A DNA stretch of 57,958 bases from Cymbomonas tetramitiformis (Eukaryota > Chlorophyta > Pyramimonadophyceae > Pyramimonadales > Pyramimonadaceae), in assembly GCA_001247695.2 (NCBI GenBank), contig LGRX02025885.1:1-57958 (forward strand). The letters are read 5' to 3'. Shown piece after piece: positions 35,701 through 44,432 of the stretch. Each line of letters begins with the position of its first letter. Within the stretch, counting starts at the first letter, position 1. Made by a program: the position numbers and the translations under genes. The notes below the pieces were generated by a model. It was not told where the DNA came from, did not search any database, and saw nothing but the letters and a program-made list of their open reading frames with translations.

Positions 35701-36505
35701 CCCGCTCGGAGCGGTTGCTCGCACGCGCACCGCCACAGCGTCAGGAACGGGGTCGAAAAGCGCGGTGACGGTCGCGCCCCAGCCGCGGGGAGTCTGTCCG
35801 GCCAGGTCCGTAATGAGGTCCGCGTCGTGGTCGTCGCGCACAACTTCGGACAGAGCGAACCTGAGATTCGTCACGGGCGTTTCCGCGGTGGTTTCGCCCG
35901 TAAATTGCTGGCTAACGCTTGTCGCGGTTGCCCCATCTGTCCAGGTACCGATGGCTGTCCACGTCACGCCGTCCGCGCTGGCCACAAAGACACCCGTGTC
36001 GGGCATGCGCCCGGACGAAGCTCGCAGTGCAAACTCGCGCATAGACGTTGGCTCATCAAAAAGCGCGTAAACGCTGGGTCTTCCGTGTGCGGACCACAGC
36101 TCCACGCCGCCCGCCATGTCGAAGGAAGCGCTGTTGGCGTCAACCTGGGTATACGTCGCGTACTCGTTGGTCGCGTTTGTAAAACCTCTGGCCTCCATGC
36201 TCAGGCGATATGAGAAGGTATCGTCGTCAGAAGCCGATAAAACATGAACGCCGCGCGCGTTGGTCACGGTAAACCCGCCGAAGCGAAAGCCGTCCGCGTG
36301 AGTCGGATCCGACGTGGGTGCTACGCCTATGTAGGTGTACATGTCGGGCGCAGAAGTGATCGCGTAAGTGCTGATCTCGATGACGCTGAAAATGTTGCTA
36401 CAATCACAAAATGTCGATTTTCAGGGCGAATTATCTACACTGTTAAAAAATTACAAAAATGACTCACTAATTAATAAAGACGCATTCAATGCACTCTTTC
36501 AACAT
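29753..36505 (-). CDS. Very large adhesin or fibre-like surface protein with Pro-rich linkers (3 exons, 3' end in transposon)
   Basis: The model has exons 36505-36468, 36385-35260 and 35188-29753. The GT-AG introns of 82 and 71 bp join exactly in frame, giving about 2,199 residues. The last 17 codons are read from the transposon end, so the original C-terminus is lost or displaced. Two linkers of the type PPPPPSPPPSSP (about residues 256-285 and 915-935) separate globular parts. Around 390-560, stretches such as KLYIGDDDEFFLL and NIMLFNRSLEEYEMRRMYV look like LamG or concanavalin-type jelly-roll domains, and a similar pattern returns after about 1050. Such proteins in algal giant viruses are thought to be virion surface or attachment proteins. 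The first 13-codon exon is the least certain part; a start further in (36342) is possible. Confidence 0.6.
35189..35259 (-). other. 71-bp spliceosomal intron in the large surface protein gene
   Basis: On the minus strand the donor reads ACTCAG|GTGCGT and the acceptor GCGCAG|CCGTTC. Removing 71 bp joins the two long frames exactly. A second intron, 36386-36467 (82 bp, donor GTGAGT, acceptor TTTTCAG), also joins in frame. Their sizes match the 76-99-bp introns of the neighbouring transposon genes. Confidence 0.75.
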
Positions 36506-36581
36506 TTTTTTGAAACGGTTGCAGAGTATGAAGAATAGAGTGATGATATCGATTGCATTTCCTTCGTGAGCTTTTTTACAA

Positions 36582-37598
36582 TCATTCGTCGGACAAGGTG
36601 AATGTATCAAATCTAAAATCACTAAAGAAAGCCGTATCCCGCACGATTCCAACCGCGTCCGATCTATTGTAAGAGGCGCTGCTGTAGCTGAATGTCCATA
36701 CCGCTTCTCTACCGCAGTATTCAAATTTTCCGAAAACGCTGTCATCTATGTTACATATGATATCTATTAGATGCTCGTAGTTTTCTAGAACCTTAACAGA
36801 GTCAGGAGTTCCTTTTCCGAAGGCGCAAAGTACGCCCTTTGCAAATTCCCGCACTGTCACGTCCTTCTTTATAAGCTGTTGCTCGCCATCGCCTGAATTC
36901 GGCAGAAAAGTGTGCAGTGCTTGTTCCGAAAATTTTGTTATGAGATTATTCTCTTCTTTATTAATGTAGACAAAATGCCTGCGTTCGTAGTAGGTGGGCT
37001 CACCTGCCATTTTTGCCCATGCCCACTGCGACATCATTTCCAGATATTTATGATCATAAAATTCGCTCTGGTCTTCTAACACAAAGCGCATTGCGATGAC
37101 TTCGTTCACCTTGGCGGGTGATGTGAAAGCATAAAGTTCGGCAAACCCGACCATTAACGTTCTAATTAAAGCTATTATTTTATAACCTCTGTACACGTCA
37201 CAATCCCACGGATATAAAAGTTCTAGCTTTGCCCCGACGTATCCGGAATCGGACGAATCCAAATTTGCGCATGTCAAGACGAACTTTATGGTCTCGCCTC
37301 TATTATTGAAAAGGAAGTCGCCGTTTGAAAGACGCTTTACAAAAAACGTGTAGCTCATATCTTTGCTCAAAATTTCAAGTTTTTTGTACTGTATGGTCGT
37401 GTTGAGTTGCAAGGTCAACTGCTGAGCACACAGCATCGCCCGAAGAACATATTCATAATCTTTATACCAGTCTCCGTGGCACGCTCTTTTGCACGAAGCG
37501 AAGTCGCGAAAAAGTCCATTATCGTCAACTTTGCACGTCGGAATGCTCTCGGCGGTATCATCATGCACGCAGGACCACCTTTGGACAGACATATCCAC
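36582..37598 (-). CDS. Unknown viral-type protein with N-terminal Cys motif (338 aa)
   Basis: I do not recognise the family. The N-terminus has four cysteines in the pattern WSCV, PTC, GLFRDFASCKRAC within the first 40 residues, a small disulphide or metal motif that recurs at the start of various NCLDV proteins. The rest is a mixed alpha/beta sequence without obvious membrane segments. The start at 37598 is supported by TATAAATAGG on the minus strand at 37624-37633, about 30 bp upstream. The stop lies 77 bp before the proposed first exon of the large surface protein gene, so both genes read in the same direction with little space between them. Confidence 0.7.
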   Translation of the reverse strand: MDMSVQRWSCVHDDTAESIPTCKVDDNGLFRDFASCKRACHGDWYKDYEYVLRAMLCAQQLTLQLNTTIQYKKLEILSKDMSYTFFVKRLSNGDFLFNNRGETIKFVLTCANLDSSDSGYVGAKLELLYPWDCDVYRGYKIIALIRTLMVGFAELYAFTSPAKVNEVIAMRFVLEDQSEFYDHKYLEMMSQWAWAKMAGEPTYYERRHFVYINKEENNLITKFSEQALHTFLPNSGDGEQQLIKKDVTVREFAKGVLCAFGKGTPDSVKVLENYEHLIDIICNIDDSVFGKFEYCGREAVWTFSYSSASYNRSDAVGIVRDTAFFSDFRFDTFTLSDE

Positions 37599-37623
37599 CG
37601 GGCACCACGGTTTGCGCGGGCTA

Positions 37624-37633
37624 CCTATTTATA
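37624..37633 (-). promoter_or_regulatory. TATAAATA promoter element
   Basis: The minus strand reads TATAAATAGG, about 26-35 bp upstream of the start at 37598. Confidence 0.6.
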
Positions 37634-37880
37634 CTTATATACGTGTTTCTCGTATATACGCACATCTCTTGGTGCTTGCAACGTTTTGGGATTTCGCAAA
37701 TGAAATATTAATCAAAGTTGGTTGCAGAAACGTCGTCATAATGAAAATAAGTCTTTACAAAATGATAAAGAGAACTTGCATTACGTTGACATAGCAAAAA
37801 AAATATTTTAATATTGCAGCAGTGTTTGTTTATCCTATATACATAGATGCAGCTCGCTCGTGATTGGCTTTCATCTTCTA

Positions 37881-39674
37881 TCATGTGGTGTGCACGATCT
37901 TCATGTAGAACCGGTAATAGTCGTCGCAGCACTGCTGCTCGTACGTCTGCACCGGTACGGACTCGGCTACCAGCCTACACAAGGTCTGCCGACTGCTGAT
38001 GCGGTTGCGATCCTCGCCCGGTACGGTCAGGCAGGGCACCGGAAGGCACCGTCCGAAACCGCTCTGCGTCACGTCCGCGTTCAGGTCCTTGCGCTTCAAC
38101 CGGGGGTGCCAGGAGGCGCAGTACGATGGCTCGAAGAACTGGCCGTACGACTGCTTCATGCGCTCGTGCGTGTTGTAGGCGTGCGTCCGGGACAGAAGCA
38201 CGTCGTCCACGCAGTGCACCGCCAGCTCGTGCAGCCTTCGCACATGGGCGTGCGCCTCCCGCTGCGTCAGGGCGTTCACCACTTGCAGGGTGTGAATGTC
38301 GCGCGTCTCCTCCATGAGCCACCTGTGCATGTTGTCGCTCGCGCGAACCGCGCGGTAGTACAGCGCGAGCACGCTCTGCACGATGACCAGGCGCAGGAAC
38401 CGGTGCCTGTGCGAGGCCGCGCCGTACACCCCCTCAGCGGTGCACCAGGTGAGCGCGTCCTGCGCATTCTGCGGATCGTCCAGCGCGTGCAGGAGGGCCT
38501 CGGCGCAGGCGGTCGCCACGGACCCGACCACGGACGTCTGCGCGACCCGCATCTGGCTCGCGTCCAGCCCGAGCGCCTCCATGGCGTCCTTGACGCTTCG
38601 CACGTCCGCCGCGGCCATGAGCCGCTTGTGGGTCCAGAGCAGCGCGGCGTGGCCGTCCAGCGTGCCACGGAAGACGCAGCTCTCCACGATGGTGGGGTTG
38701 GCGGCGGAGCAGAGATGTGGCTGCCACACGTTGCGTTGGTACATCCGATAATTGCGCGCGTCGTGCCGGTCGCGACACTGGTACAGAGCTTCGTCGATGT
38801 TGTAGCCGCAGACGCTCAGGGTGGTGGTCAAGCGCGCGCGCAGCGCGTCGCCGATGCGCCTCCAGGTGTTGCTCTTGCAGAGACTGCACACCAGGTCCGC
38901 GTGCAAGCGGAACATGTCGTACTCGAAGGTGTGCGCGTTCGGGTACGCGTGATCGTAGGAGCCTCCCAGGTAGCACCCGGTTTTCAAAAAGCCCTCCGCG
39001 TATTCCAAGTCGATTAACCAGGCTTCGCCACTGGACGGCTCGAGGCACACGTTGTCGAGGTGCAGGTCGTTGTGCACAAATCCGTACTGCAGCTGCAGGG
39101 TGCAGAGCGTCTCTTCCACTTGCTCCAGCGCCCGCGAGAGAGTGTTCGCCGTCGCGACCGCCTGCGCGTCGCTGCCGGGTAGTTCGTTTATCCAGCTGTG
39201 CAGCGTGCGCCCGCACCGGCTCATGGTCACGCACAGCGCCAGCACGCCTCGGTGATCCGCGAATCGGACCATCTTGACGCGTAGTAGCCGCGGCACTCTG
39301 GCGTGTGCGTCCTCGCGCAATCGGTGCAACCAGAGGCACTCGTTAATGCACCGGTGCTCCGTTCTGGACAGCAGCTGCTGCAGGGTATCGCAGCGCGTCA
39401 GGATCGTCTCGTAAAGCAGCGTGATTTTGACGCACACGGGCTGGGACCCGAGCATGGCCGAGTAGATAATACGGCCGCAGTACTGTCGCTTGTCCAACCT
39501 ATCGGACATCTTGATGGGCTGCGTCACGGGGACGATGCGGTCCACCGTCGCCGGCGTTCGCAGCGCGAGCACGGGACATCCGCGCAGGTCCGTAACGTCT
39601 AAAGTGGCCACGCGATGACCAATGCCCGCGTTATCGTGCAGCCAAGCGTCGCAGACTTGCGAGTCATCCGTCAT
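37881..39674 (-). CDS. Protein kinase-like protein (597 aa)
   Basis: Kinase motifs appear in order. VCVKI holds the beta-3 Lys (K83), NECLWL a candidate helix-C Glu (E112), FVHNDLHLDN the catalytic loop (D203, N208), and LIDLEYA the metal-binding Asp (D222), with DLE in place of DFG. HNDLH-type loops are common in kinases of algal giant viruses. The C-terminal 350 residues are not recognisable. It would phosphorylate proteins in the infected cell, with substrate unknown. Its start overlaps the stop of the next upstream gene by four bases (ATGA, 39671-39674), and no TATA motif of its own is seen, so the two may share a transcript. An active enzyme is likely but not certain. Confidence 0.7.
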   Translation of the reverse strand: MTDDSQVCDAWLHDNAGIGHRVATLDVTDLRGCPVLALRTPATVDRIVPVTQPIKMSDRLDKRQYCGRIIYSAMLGSQPVCVKITLLYETILTRCDTLQQLLSRTEHRCINECLWLHRLREDAHARVPRLLRVKMVRFADHRGVLALCVTMSRCGRTLHSWINELPGSDAQAVATANTLSRALEQVEETLCTLQLQYGFVHNDLHLDNVCLEPSSGEAWLIDLEYAEGFLKTGCYLGGSYDHAYPNAHTFEYDMFRLHADLVCSLCKSNTWRRIGDALRARLTTTLSVCGYNIDEALYQCRDRHDARNYRMYQRNVWQPHLCSAANPTIVESCVFRGTLDGHAALLWTHKRLMAAADVRSVKDAMEALGLDASQMRVAQTSVVGSVATACAEALLHALDDPQNAQDALTWCTAEGVYGAASHRHRFLRLVIVQSVLALYYRAVRASDNMHRWLMEETRDIHTLQVVNALTQREAHAHVRRLHELAVHCVDDVLLSRTHAYNTHERMKQSYGQFFEPSYCASWHPRLKRKDLNADVTQSGFGRCLPVPCLTVPGEDRNRISSRQTLCRLVAESVPVQTYEQQCCDDYYRFYMKIVHTT

Positions 39675-40513
39675 GTCGGTGGATTTGCAGCGTTTGCACC
39701 GTTTTGCGTTTTGAGCGTGCTAATAATATTGCAAGTCTCAATCGACGATTGTAAACTTGCACAAACTCGTTCGGCCACCGTGGCAGCGCGCTCGGCGGCG
39801 GTGGTCAAACGATTATTACGGTCGGTGACGGTGCCGCTGTCGTGCCATTTTCCGTACTCGTCTGGGCTGGCGCAACGCCACACGGTCGCGTCCAAAAACG
39901 GTTGATTCATGGCATGCGTCCGACCCCGGCTCAGATTTTGCACGCGCCACAATACCACGTTATCGATCGATGTGTGCGCGTCCGGCTCGTTTAGTAACGG
40001 TAAATTGTAAGGCACGAAGTCCATTTTGTGCATGTACGTTAACTTTTTGTGTTTGCCACCGAAAACCTTGATTATGCACGTCAAGCGAACGGTATCCATT
40101 GTTGATTTGGGTGGGCAACTATCCGGAAAATGGTTTGCGGTTATCTTCATTTTGGCGTCCTTTTTTACGATGCGCGACATGCACAATTTGCGACACAAGT
40201 GCAGCAGCCATTGCGTGTCTTTTTTATAGTGATTCCCAACTAATGATCCGGTAAGGTACTTTACTTCCCATACGGTGCCGTATTTTATCAGATGCTTGCA
40301 CTCGGCTTCAAAATTTTTACAAACGCTAATACTTTTCACGAAGGCGAATTCTGTTTCTAATTTGCTTGTGTATTTTTGGGCACTTTTTTCCCATTCTTCT
40401 TTCGGTGTATCGTCTTTCACTTTTTTTATCACGAATACTACGTGCCGTTCGTGATCGCCCGGATGTTTCAAATCCTGGTGCAATACTTGCACTAACCAGG
40501 CAGGCTCTCCCAT
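39671..40513 (-). CDS. Unknown protein (280 aa)
   Basis: I do not recognise this protein. It is Lys-rich in its middle and has no membrane segment. The C-terminal 60 residues have an Ala/Arg/Thr helical stretch (TTAAERAATVAERVC), possibly a short coiled coil. It is transcribed away from the Snf7-like gene at 40591, from a shared 77-bp gap containing TATATATATA, and overlaps the following kinase gene by four bases. Its function is unknown. The open frame of 280 codons, clean spacing and promoter position support a real gene. Confidence 0.6.
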   Translation of the reverse strand: MGEPAWLVQVLHQDLKHPGDHERHVVFVIKKVKDDTPKEEWEKSAQKYTSKLETEFAFVKSISVCKNFEAECKHLIKYGTVWEVKYLTGSLVGNHYKKDTQWLLHLCRKLCMSRIVKKDAKMKITANHFPDSCPPKSTMDTVRLTCIIKVFGGKHKKLTYMHKMDFVPYNLPLLNEPDAHTSIDNVVLWRVQNLSRGRTHAMNQPFLDATVWRCASPDEYGKWHDSGTVTDRNNRLTTAAERAATVAERVCASLQSSIETCNIISTLKTQNGANAANPPT

Positions 40514-40546
40514 GGCTTCAATCTCAATACGTAGTTTTTTCGTGCG

Positions 40547-40556
40547 TATATATATA
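40547..40556. promoter_or_regulatory. TATATATATA in a divergent promoter
   Basis: It lies 34 bp from the minus-strand start at 40513 and 34 bp from the plus-strand start at 40591. The palindromic sequence can serve both directions. Confidence 0.5.
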
Positions 40557-40590
40557 CATGTTCCGATGCGCGCGATAAAATCAAACCAAA

Positions 40591-41271
40591 ATGTGCAGCA
40601 CCCGCGCTCGCCTGGCCTGGCACTCGTGTCTGATGCTCTTCTCGCCGAAACTTCGAAACGAGCATACCATCGCCAAGGTGGAACTTCAACGCGATCTGCA
40701 CATGGTGGACATCAATCGCTTAGAACGGTTAGCCTCGCAATTCGATGATAAAATCAAACGGGCCATGTCCTCCAATCTGCGCGCCTCCGCCTTGGATCAT
40801 CTCAAGTCGCAAAAACGCAACGACGCCAAGCTTAAGCAGCACCGCGCCATGCTCGCCGCGTGCGAACAGATGCTCGATCGACTGCAAATCAGTCAAGAGA
40901 TGTGCGTGACAGTCGATGCTCTGCGGCAGGCCTCATCCGTGGCGAAGTGTAGCGTGGAAGAGCTGGACGGACTGGCGGTACAAATTGGTGACGTGGCGGA
41001 CGGCATAAACAACCTGCACGACGCCGCGACGGAGGTGGAAGCGGGTCTGACGGGCTTGAACCCCGCGGACAGCGTCGACGATCTCAAAGCGGAACTGGAC
41101 GCTTACCTTTGCGTGGATCAAACCAGCAACAATCCCAACGACGCGGTCTCGCTGCCCGTGTCGCACCAACCGATGCTGGCACCTCCCGCGTCTGAGGTTT
41201 TTGTGCTTAAAAATTCGTCGGACATCGATATGCCCGTGGTGCCCCGAAAGATTGCGCTTTTAAACTCGTAG
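40591..41271 (+). CDS. Snf7/ESCRT-III-like protein (226 aa)
   Basis: The protein is almost entirely helical with the Snf7 layout. A basic first helix region (about residues 27-60) is followed by ALDHLKSQKR and a long second helix with EQMLDRLQISQEM and VDALRQAS. Then comes an acidic stretch with DVADGINNLHDAATEVEAGL, ending near residue 170. A Pro-containing linker and a short C-terminal helix follow, where MIM motifs usually sit. Length matches CHMP proteins (about 200-240 aa). ESCRT-III filaments cut membrane necks from the inside, so a viral copy could help envelope budding, membrane remodelling or release. It is transcribed divergently from the 280-aa gene. Family assignment is by pattern only; other coiled-coil proteins could imitate it. 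Confidence 0.65.
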   Translation: MCSTRARLAWHSCLMLFSPKLRNEHTIAKVELQRDLHMVDINRLERLASQFDDKIKRAMSSNLRASALDHLKSQKRNDAKLKQHRAMLAACEQMLDRLQISQEMCVTVDALRQASSVAKCSVEELDGLAVQIGDVADGINNLHDAATEVEAGLTGLNPADSVDDLKAELDAYLCVDQTSNNPNDAVSLPVSHQPMLAPPASEVFVLKNSSDIDMPVVPRKIALLNS

Positions 41272-41323
41272 AGGTTGCTCATTAGCGGTGTGGCTATGAA
41301 CTGCAAGAACATAAACACGTAAG

Positions 41324-41390
41324 ATATACTAGTCCGCAATGACGACAACTTTTAATATAGAAAAGACTAGTGGCCCAAAGTAAATTTATC
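41324..41390. terminator. Conserved hairpin region between convergent genes (copy 2)
   Basis: ACTAGTC (41328-41334) and GACTAGT (41365-41371) are perfect inverted repeats with a 30-base loop containing AATGACGACAACTTTTAATA. It lies between the 3' ends of the Snf7-like and F-box-like genes. A near copy lies at 28134-28200. Transcript-end formation is a reasonable but unproven role. Confidence 0.5.
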
Positions 41391-41495
41391 TCAACAAACT
41401 ATAAAGGGCATCAACACAACTGCAAGCGGTACAGAGATCTTCAAAACGTCCGGTGGGCCGGTGCAGCTATATAAACTTATTAAATAATCTGTACT

Positions 41496-42275
41496 CTATG
41501 TATCAGAATGAAAAGAAACGCAGTTGACAATCCATGCTATTCCAAAGCGTTTCTGCAATTCTTCGTTCGCATGCAAGGTCCTTTTGTAGAGCGTGCTCGC
41601 CAGCAGCCTTAATACACGAACACTAACCGGGTCTTCGTCGACTAACCAATCCCGGCAGATCTCCCGGCAGGCTTTGCAAACGTGAATATTCCTGAATTCG
41701 GCCGATCGATCGGTCAACCATCGGCAGCTGTGGCACAAGATCCGCCCTTGCGTTTTCATCCGCAACCGAAGGTCTTCACACAGAAATGGGAACCGCGTAA
41801 AGGCAGAGTGCGCGTCGTTCAGAAACAGGCGCCGACGGTCATATAAATGCAAACTCCTCGAACGTGGATGAAATTTCAAGAATTCGCACACGACTCTCAG
41901 TACGGTCTCTCGGGTGTCACAGAGGGTTTTGACGGCGTTGACCATGTCGTCCGTGGTGGCGACGGTCGCGCATAACTCGAGGGTTTGCTGGTAATTCGTC
42001 CCGATGCCGAGCAAACACTTTCTCAAAAGTATACGCGGCAGGAAGAAAGATGATGGACCGACGAAACTTTGGTCCGCGTCGAACGCTAGCGCTTGTGAAA
42101 GTTTCATCGGCTCCGCGAACATTAATTGGTTGTTCCGAAAAGCCCGGTAAATTGAAGGGCAAGCGTAAGCCAAAATACGAATCTGCGTGATGTTCAGATG
42201 GCAAAGGATGTGTGCCTTCCACACTTCCATAGAAAGACGATCGCACAAAGCTACGGAATGTCGCGGTGGCGGCAT
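41496..42275 (-). CDS. F-box-like protein with C-terminal zinc motif (259 aa)
   Basis: The region after the start, DRLSMEVWKAHILCHLNITQ, has the Leu/Trp spacing of an F-box-like helix pair. That would suggest recruitment to a host SCF ubiquitin ligase. The C-terminal part has CHSC and CKAC about 20 residues apart, a likely four-Cys zinc site. The frame is open from 42359. I prefer the ATG at 42275 because TATAAAAG lies at 42325-42332 on the minus strand, inside the longer version. F-box and ankyrin/F-box proteins are frequent in large DNA viruses. The match here is weak, so treat the F-box call as tentative. Confidence 0.5.
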   Translation of the reverse strand: MPPPRHSVALCDRLSMEVWKAHILCHLNITQIRILAYACPSIYRAFRNNQLMFAEPMKLSQALAFDADQSFVGPSSFFLPRILLRKCLLGIGTNYQQTLELCATVATTDDMVNAVKTLCDTRETVLRVVCEFLKFHPRSRSLHLYDRRRLFLNDAHSAFTRFPFLCEDLRLRMKTQGRILCHSCRWLTDRSAEFRNIHVCKACREICRDWLVDEDPVSVRVLRLLASTLYKRTLHANEELQKRFGIAWIVNCVSFHSDT

Positions 42276-42519
42276 GCTGCTGTTCGTTATGGCGAAATAT
42301 GAAACTGGTTGATGATGGTCAGCGCTTTTATAATACAAAAAGTGGATGTCGTGCGACATCGGCCACTAACTCGAAACGATTCAACGGTCGAGAGTAACCC
42401 GTGCATTGCGATCATTGGTACATGACCTGTTCGTGAGTCGCGCGAACCTGCACCCTTACAGCCCGTGACGTACACAGCACTTAACACACAGCGCCGTATC
42501 CGCCAGCAATTATTGTCTC

Positions 42520-42705
42520 TATCGAATTTTGAAAAAAATCTTGGAACGCTTGTTTTACAATTCCAATATGGTCTCGTACCGTTTCAGTGGGCTTAATACA
42601 CAAACTAACGTACACTGCTTGGTCGTATTTGAAAGAGGCTTCAAATTTTGGTATTTCGCGTATGAACAAAGATTAATCGTCGTGCTTATTTTTTGGAAAT
42701 TTTTT
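42520..42705 (-). pseudogene. Decayed fragment of the kinase-like gene at 43167-44210
   Basis: The nucleotides 42520-42705 match 43904-44088 at roughly 80%. The protein remnant IKPTETVRDHIGIVKQAF mirrors IKPIETVSEHIGIVKQAF of the intact gene. Both flanks of the match are unrelated and the frame stops at 42481. It is a partial duplicate left beside the original. Confidence 0.7.
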
Positions 42706-42741
42706 ATTGCAGGACGTGTTAAATTTGGATTTTCATCTACA

Positions 42742-42860
42742 ATGACGCGATTACTTTTTGATCTGACAATTGTAACCAGTGACAGATTTGACATCCGAAG
42801 TTTTTTACAATATAAATAGACACGCGCGCGTACGTGGCGATGTTTACCATCTGACCGCCG
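42742..42860 (+). repeat. Duplicated promoter region without its gene
   Basis: TTTTTTGATCTGACA, TCGAAGTTTTTTACAATAT (with C for T here) and TAAATAGACACGCGCGCGTACG are shared with 44930-45025, where they precede the amine-oxidase gene. Here the TATAAATA (42811-42818) is followed by unrelated sequence up to about 43078. That sequence contains no convincing gene, only a 99-codon frame starting inside the repeat (42779). Confidence 0.6.
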
Positions 42861-43166
42861 ATTGCGTTAGGGTTGTGCTGACCACAAAGCCGTTGGGCAC
42901 GACAAGCGGCGAAGCAACCTACGACTCTCTGCTCGTGCATGTCAAAATCACGTCAGCGTGCAAAGGTTGTCTACTGCCGGTTTGGGCTACTAAGGAGGGA
43001 GCGGATTGCTTCGGACGCATGCTTATCAAGGCTCACATGAACCAATTTACTAAGTCAGGATTGGTAAGTTGTTGCTAGAAGGCTACGTTGCGTAAATCGC
43101 AGCACAGGGATTATGTTTAACATGCGTATTCTGTAAAATCAGCACCGTGTGCCGATGTTGTATTTA

Positions 43167-44210
43167 TTAAAATAAGCCTCTCTTGGCAGTAGAGTTTATA
43201 TTATTACTTGAAAGTGGAGGTAAGGTTGACGGGGGCGTTCCATAAACAACGTTTTCTTGATTGTCTGATAACTTTTTTAGATTAGCCTCTTTATTTTCTT
43301 CCGAAATATTATCATTACGGTAGCTGTAGAGAGCGTTGGTACCATTCCTTCCGACGGAATCTTGTATTTTTTGGTAATTGTTATACAGTATCAGTACAAG
43401 CGTTTCGTGATTCTTATTTTCATCGCGTATCGGACGGCACAATCCGATATCCACAAGATGCAGCTCGACTATACTTTGTACATCTTCTTTGTCGAACGTG
43501 ATAAAAAAGTTGTCCGGTTTATGATCCAGATAATCGTTTACGGGCAATCTATTAGCTTCAAAGGCATTCTTTAACAGCGCAAATTTTGCGTTATTACCGT
43601 TGTAATCATAAAGCTCGTTGACATCTTTGATTAAATCTTCCAAACTTTTACTTTCATCGATGTTTTTTTTCAGCCATTCTGGTAATGGTATTGTATTTTC
43701 ACCGCGCAAATCTACAAACGCGCTAAAGTAATACTCATCGGTAAGTTTTTGGTATAGACGATCAGGTACAAACATCTTTAAGGCTTGAAACATTTGTTCT
43801 TCCCTATCTGCGTAACCCTTTGCAGTATCGGGCGTATAATCGGCTTTTCTCATTAGGTCTTGTTCTGATTTAGAAATTTGGTCTACCGCGTCAATAATAT
43901 CTTCCGAATTTTCAAAAAGATCTTGGAACGCTTGTTTTACAATTCCAATATGCTCTGATACCGTTTCAATGGGTTTGATAAACAAACTAACGTACACTGC
44001 TTTCTCGTTCCTATATATGGCTTTAAATTTTGTTATTTCGCGTAATAACAAAGATTTATCGTCAGACTTATTTTTTGTGAAATAGGTTATAAAATATTCT
44101 ACATCAAGTGTAAAAGGCTTAGTTGATGCAAGACGTCTTAGTTTTGAACCTGTTTCTTGAGGTGCGATTCTTTTCTCGCCCATGTATAAAACGCTCATTT
44201 TTACGCGCAC
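43167..44210 (-). CDS. Kinase-like protein (347 aa)
   Basis: The motif DYLDHKPDNFFI matches a kinase catalytic loop with D229, K231 and N234. HLVDIGLCRP supplies the DFG position as DIG (D254). The N-terminal lobe is not recognisable, and no clear Gly loop or VAIK Lys is seen, so it may be an atypical or pseudo-kinase. It is AT-rich compared with the genes to either side of the block. TATAAATA lies on the minus strand at 44240-44247, 30 bp upstream. The first residues, MRVKMSVLYMG, contain a second Met that would give the Met-Ser-Val start shared by neighbouring genes. A broken copy lies just downstream at 42520-42705. Confidence 0.6.
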   Translation of the reverse strand: MRVKMSVLYMGEKRIAPQETGSKLRRLASTKPFTLDVEYFITYFTKNKSDDKSLLLREITKFKAIYRNEKAVYVSLFIKPIETVSEHIGIVKQAFQDLFENSEDIIDAVDQISKSEQDLMRKADYTPDTAKGYADREEQMFQALKMFVPDRLYQKLTDEYYFSAFVDLRGENTIPLPEWLKKNIDESKSLEDLIKDVNELYDYNGNNAKFALLKNAFEANRLPVNDYLDHKPDNFFITFDKEDVQSIVELHLVDIGLCRPIRDENKNHETLVLILYNNYQKIQDSVGRNGTNALYSYRNDNISEENKEANLKKLSDNQENVVYGTPPSTLPPLSSNNINSTAKRGLF

Positions 44211-44239
44211 AAAAATGATGTACCACCGCGCATCATAAA

Positions 44240-44247
44240 TATTTATA
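44240..44247 (-). promoter_or_regulatory. TATAAATA promoter element
   Basis: It is about 30 bp upstream of the start at 44210 on the minus strand. Confidence 0.6.
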
Positions 44248-44383
44248 CTTTACTGATGAACCGGGTACGGGCGTACCTAACGGCACGTTACGGCGGGCGC
44301 ATGCGCGGCACGCAGCACCTGCGTGGCAATCGTCCTACCGAAGCCATCGCGCAAGGGTGTGGCGCGCACAAGCCGGTCTACGG

Positions 44384-44391
44384 TATAAATA
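44384..44391 (+). promoter_or_regulatory. TATAAATA promoter element
   Basis: It is 42 bp upstream of the start at 44433, followed by the GC-rich ACGCGTGCG typical of these promoters. Confidence 0.65.
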
Positions 44392-44432
44392 CACGCGTGC
44401 GTTTATAACTGATAACGAAGAACGTCGGCAAG

